Shown here: positions 59,451 to 64,000 of the stretch, in pieces | Position numbering within the stretch: the stretch's first letter is position 1 | How the letters are laid out: the number at the start of each line of letters is the position of its first letter | DNA from: Aphrophora alni | Taxonomy: Eukaryota; Arthropoda; Insecta; Hemiptera; Aphrophoridae | Direction: 5' to 3' | DNA length: 64,000 nucleotides | NCBI GenBank assembly: GCA_963513935.1 | Contig: OY740765.1 | Location: 73,639,718-73,703,717 of the forward strand | Notes under the pieces: model-generated | Told to the model about the DNA's origin: nothing | The model's input: only the letters and a program-made list of their open reading frames with translations | The model's database searches: none | Translations under genes and position numbers: made by a program

Positions 59451-59934
59451 ATGATATAAGGAATGCCTGTTTTGTTGGGCTTTCTAACAATTCCATGAGT
59501 AGAGGTTGCTACACTTGAGGATTGGATAGGGCAGGTTCCAGCATTTTGTCACTTAACATAAGTCACGGCTAGGTGCGTAACCTAACCTAACTATAGTATC
59601 AATCTTTCCCCATTCCCCCCCCCACCCCCACCTAGGAGGCAGAATTTCGGTCACGTGACACAATGGCCTCACCCCATAGAAAATGGGCCCTCCGATTGAA
59701 AAATGTGAACCTAATTTTCTGGGTTTAAGGTAACGTCAACATAACCTAAGTGTGTGATCTGTAACCTAACCTACTATATATCTAAAGGAAAACTGTGCTT
59801 TTTGGAGGATGTGATAGTGTATTTGTAAATACTTAAATAAAGGGGAATATATAAGTCTGTACTTATAGTAACCTAAAATATTGACCTGTCGCGTGGTCAT
59901 GACCTTTGATAAACGTATAGGCCTTTGTAACTAC
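59451..59934. other. MIER intron; unassigned
   Basis: Contains a C-rich patch at 59610-59632 and a few 'cctaacc' words; no feature is supported. Confidence 0.4.
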
Positions 59935-62020
59935 TTAACCCTACAAAACTGTTCAATGCCAAAGTATTATTTTCTTAAAAAATTAATAAAAAATATTATT
60001 TTTACACAAAACCTAACTTATAAGACATCATTTTTCTCAGAAAGATGCATAGAATTCATCTATGTAAAAAAAAAAATTTAAAAAAGAAAGAAAAAAAAAA
60101 TTTGAAGTGGTTTTGGAGTAAGTATGTTAGATGTCAAAAATGAAGTTATCATTTTTCAGAAAAAACCTGTATCTTCCAAAATCAATAGCTTACCACCTTT
60201 TTCTAAGATATACAAAAGTTTTGTGTAATATTTGTGAATATATTTAGAAAAAAAATTAAATAAATTTGTTACATTTTCAAAATTTAAAAAAATATTTTAC
60301 GAAAAAAGGTAAAATGATCATTTTTTTTTCTTTTTCAAAAATTCACAACAATAAGTAAAATATATTTTATACACAACTTCTATAAATCATTATATTCAGA
60401 TAGGTGCATAGAATTTAGGTGTGTAGTGAAGAAAAAAAATGTTAGATGTAAAACATTTGGAGTTTTTTGTCAAATACCAAAAAATCGGAAAGTAACGGAC
60501 GGAAGAATTTCACAGAAATGGTAATGTACACCATACAAATAGATTTTTTGAAATTTTTTTAACTATTACAAGAGATTTGTAATATATTTGTGAATATATT
60601 TTAAAAAAATAATAAAAAATTTGTTAAATTTTCAAAATAAAAAAAAAATTCGAAAAAAGGTAAATTTATCCTTTTTTTTTCAAAAAATCACCAAAAATAG
60701 TAATATTTATGGAAAACCAGAATCTTCTATAAATCATTGTATTCAGAAAGGTTCATAGAATTTAGTAATGTATTGAAACAGAAGTTGAAAAATAATTTTG
60801 GAGTCAGTATGGCAAAGAACAAAAAACACACAAAAATCGAAGGCTAACTTTTGCATAGAAGTCCAATTGAGCATAGAAAATTTTGTTTTACATTTTTTTC
60901 AAGTATTACAAACGTTTTCTAGTATAAATGTGAATAACAATTGGTAAAAAAAAAAATTCAATTCTAAAATTTTAAAAATAAAAATAATGTTTTCCCGTAA
61001 AAGTGGAAATCGACAAAAGTTAGGTTAGGTTTGTAACCTCGACAATTTAGGTGTAATTAGTAACTTTCTAAAGCTAGGCCTAAGACAAAATCACTAGATT
61101 TCACTAAAACAATAAATTTTACAAAGAATAACACACATGTACACTAGTATAATCAAATAAAACACTCAATATAAGAAAATTTGCTTTTACGCCTTGGTTT
61201 AAAACCGTATCTTGGTTAGTCCAAATATAAACCATTCAAAAACCAGAACTTCACTCAAAAAAAATAAACTTTAGAAATAAAAACACATATATTGTAACTT
61301 GTATACACAATTTATATACAATTTGTATACACAAACAGAAATATATAATCCCAAAACAAAGCCTTTGCCACGCCTCTCCGTGTCAATTTATGTCAAAAAC
61401 TTGGCATATTCCGAGTTCAAAACAAAAACCTCAAATAAGTCTACGATGTATCAAGTAATACCAACTTGTAGAATGAAATCTCCTCTACAATATTCTGTAA
61501 AGATCAGTTACAAAATATCGATTCAAAAATCGATTATCTTATTTAGTAAACTGTTCCGAATGCCAAGTGAATTTTGTTCCGTTAGGTTTCTACTATGGTC
61601 AAGTAGAAATATCTTGCGATCTATGACACACAGAACAATTTGTAAACAACGGATAGAAAGAGAAAGATGTGATCTACAGAACAGTTTTGTTCGACCTGTT
61701 TGACAGAAAAATAGATTTGTGATCATATGAGAAAAAATGGCGTCACTTTTACTAAAATCCGCTCAGTTCAAATCTTTGACGTTACGCATCAAAAATATAC
61801 GAAATTCAGCAATTTTTGGAATATTATTTATAACTTTTGTGGTATTTTTTTTTATGCATGATTATGTATCTACGGAACATTAGCTTTCCAACACTATTTT
61901 TTTTATTGCGATAGGAAGATTCAAAGTGGGCGAAATGTTGAATTGCAAAATACATGTTTTATAGCCAACTTGTCCGGGAGAATGGGTACGATTTCGGGTC
62001 TTTAACAGTTGGATGGTTAA
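59935..62020 (-). mobile_element. piggyBac-like element, family 1 copy D (reverse)
   Basis: 2,086 bp from TTAACCCTACAAAACTG to GTTGGATGGTTAA with both TTAA tips kept. About 390 bp longer than copy C owing to an internal duplication-like stretch (60420-60660 partly repeats in 60660-60780). The right third is nearly identical to copy C. Confidence 0.82.
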
Positions 62021-62029
62021 ATAAATACC

Positions 62030-62121
62030 TATATATAAGTCTGTATATGTACTTATATATAAACAAATGTCTAGTCAATGTATGTGCTTATATATAAACA
62101 AATATCTAGGTCAGTGCATGT

Positions 62122-62161
<40 letters not shown>

Positions 62162-62225
62162 AAATGCCTAGGTCAGTGTATGTGCTTATATATAAACAAA
62201 TGTCTAGTTCAGTGTATGTGCCTCC
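62030..62225. repeat. Tandem repeat of about 57-bp units with (TA)n
   Basis: Units read 'atataaacaaatgtctaggtcagtgtatgtgctt' with small changes, at least four times, interrupted by a (TA) run at 62125-62157. Confidence 0.85.
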
Positions 62226-62859
62226 ACCCCTCCCTTTCCCTTCCGGGTGAAGATTGAGGTTTTGTCAGGATCAATGATATGGAAACATATAGGTGCTGTT
62301 TCACAACCATTATCATGGTGGAACTGGTATCTCCTGGTGGTCCAGTGAGTGTTCGGGGTTTGACCCTTGTAAAATGTATCTTACTGCGGTAGTTAGTGAA
62401 CGGAATGTCGTATAGACCTCGGACCTTCACCGTTGTGAAGGTGTGTCTAAAATAATCAAAGTGCAATGTTTGGTATCAAAATATATGTTTTCTGGTACAG
62501 GGAACAGAATGGCGTAAGGTACTGAGTGCATATCTGTTACCGTTTTATAGATATCGATGGTCACCATATTGAAAAGTCACAATTTTATCATGTACCCAAC
62601 GAAATCGCCCGTGTTTATGTATATTGAGGAGGGATCCCTCTATGTGCGACTAAAATATTATTGAGTTCATATTATCACCGGAAGTGACCTTGAAAAGCAG
62701 AAATGATGGTGTTTTTTCCTATTTCGGTTATTGTCAATTAATTGCTTACATCCATAAACGTAAAAATTCTCTCTTCCGATAAAGTATACCTACTTCCGGT
62801 TCGGAACTGGAAATATTTCTTAAATTGGTGCAGAAGCTCTCGAATTATAAACATTAAAC
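62226..62859. other. Unassigned DNA with a coding-like patch
   Basis: 62209-62466 is less AT-rich than its surroundings and open for 86 codons on the - strand, but no frame matches anything I know. Possibly a fragment of an unnamed retroelement. Confidence 0.3.
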
Positions 62860-63660
62860 ATTTTTTGTTGCTGAAGTGTAGAAAACCCAGATTTTCCCGA
62901 TTTATTTTACACATTTTCTTAAAATTTCCAGTTATAACATAGTTTTTTAGTGATATAGATGGTATATGATTTTATGCTAATTGGAACTGAAAACTTTTTG
63001 AAATATGCGAAGTCTTTCCTATTTAAGAATTTTTTTTAGCAATGAATAGGAAATCTCCGTATATTTTAAACATTTTAGCGACAACATATCTTTTGTTAAT
63101 AACAATGTTGAAACAAAATAAAACTCTTATTTAGAATTATCAAAATCGTTTAAGGTTTCGAAGATTAAAAGGTGGTTTCAGTTTGAAACCACTGTATTGT
63201 AATTTGAGCGATGCGATCAATCTGTAAGGTTGTTGATCTGTGGAGCCCATGTCGACACAGCATATTCGTATGCGAGTTCTAACAGCAGCCCCTACCTGCT
63301 TTTGCCTAGTGGCGAAACTAAAAATATTGTTTAGAAAGAGGCCCTTAAATAAAAATAATTTTCTATTGTACTTTTTCATTTTCTATTCTCTTTCTTATCT
63401 ATTTTAATTTATAAATAAAGTAGAAAATTATTATAAATTTATAAAAATTAAGTAGAAATTTTAACAAAAAGTTAGTAGATTTAATTCAATAAAATGTCCT
63501 GTACTTTATCAATTTAGCTACAAAAGCTAAATCAAACATCGTTTCTATAATATGCTAACCTGAGCTTCACACACTAAATAATGCAAATTTTGTATTCCAC
63601 ACAGAAGGAGCCGAAGACAAATTATGGATTTCCACATAAAGCCAGATTTCAACAAAGACT
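62860..63660 (+). repeat. Dispersed repeat upstream of MIER exon 4 (pair of 15280-16310)
   Basis: Shares the 'ttttacacattttcttaaaa' units (62905-62925 and a diverged one near 63060) and the 3' block 'gagcttcacacactaaataa' with the copy upstream of exon 1. Same orientation, non-coding. Confidence 0.6.
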
Positions 63661-63918
63661 GAGTTGTAGGTAAACCTATTATTTTATAGAAATAACAAAA
63701 CTTGTAATTGGAAACGATTTTTTTTTTACAACTGAATTGAGATAATTTTTTTTTTAATGTTTACAATTTAATATTTCATAACTGTTGTAAATGTCTCATG
63801 GTACCATAACCTAAAGTGATGTTAATGCAACGGGTTAATTTATATAATTCTTTATGGTGGTTTTTATTTTATTTTTGAGGACATTTTTAGTTTTACAATT
63901 GAAATCTGTTTTTTCTAG

Positions 63919-64000
63919 ACTATCATGGTTGGCAGTGACTACCAAGCATGGATACCAGAAGGGCTTTGTAAATATGATGATGCTCTCCCCTATGAAAATG
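63919..64000 (+). CDS. MIER1: MIER1-type protein, exon 4 (ELM2 start), runs off the window
   Basis: Acceptor TTTTTTCTAG (ends 63918), entry in phase 0. It codes for TIMVGSDYQAWIPEGL and continues CKYDDALPYEN, cut by the window edge after 82 bases. It aligns with the start of the MIER ELM2 domain (human EIMVGSMFQAEIPVGICRY). ELM2 binds HDAC1/2 and dimerises in this family. The remaining ELM2 and the SANT domain must lie beyond 64000. Confidence 0.9.

Noticed and set aside
59571..59590. Telomere-like CCTAACCTAAC
   Set aside because: Only two to three units; far too short for an insect TTAGG array.

Overview
The window is AT-rich animal DNA, most likely from an insect; a hemipteran is a guess from the transposon mix, not something the sequence proves. 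Its host content is one gene on the + strand: four exons of a MIER1-type (mesoderm induction early response) co-repressor subunit at 16474-16668, 51004-51265, 54951-55033 and 63919 to the window edge. The exons join in frame at phases 0, 1 and 0, and the last opens the ELM2 domain. Only about 600 of 64,000 bases are recognised host coding sequence. The first intron seen is 34.3 kb long and is built almost wholly from mobile elements.

Layout. 1-1130: dispersed repeat. 1132-1790: pogo/Tigger-like transposase remnant. 2655-6759: CR1-like non-LTR retrotransposon on the - strand, with an intact PHD-finger ORF1 and a decayed endonuclease/reverse-transcriptase ORF2. 7237-10427: a whole DNA transposon with perfect 37-bp inverted ends around a broken DUF7869-type ORF. 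11500-15190: a roughly 100-bp satellite whose units carry a BamHI-centred palindrome. 16474-16668: first coding MIER exon found. 18721-29520: a piggyBac-like element split by a 9-kb Ty3-type LTR retrotransposon (19083-28152, - strand) with gag and pol. 29521-43500: more TTAA-bounded elements, other dispersed repeats, an orphan exon-like segment and a decayed transposon-type ORF. 44473-49149: a second Ty3-type element with identical 150-bp LTRs and a 5-bp target duplication, but a broken gag-pol. 49233-50257: a deleted piggyBac keeping the transposase C-terminus. 51004-55033: MIER exons 2 and 3, separated by a small TTAA element and a mariner remnant. 55435-62020: tandem repeat, Ty3 reverse-transcriptase fragment, two more piggyBac-like copies and a second Tigger remnant. 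63919-64000: MIER exon 4.

The main structural theme is at least eight TTAA-bounded, piggyBac-like elements of four families within 44 kb. The most interesting single items are the TIR-bounded DUF7869 element, with a subterminal hairpin that echoes its own ends, and two overlapping canonical -1 slippery heptamers exactly in the gag/pol overlap of the first LTR element. I found no rRNA, tRNA, CRISPR array or prokaryotic feature. All family assignments are by eye from motifs.
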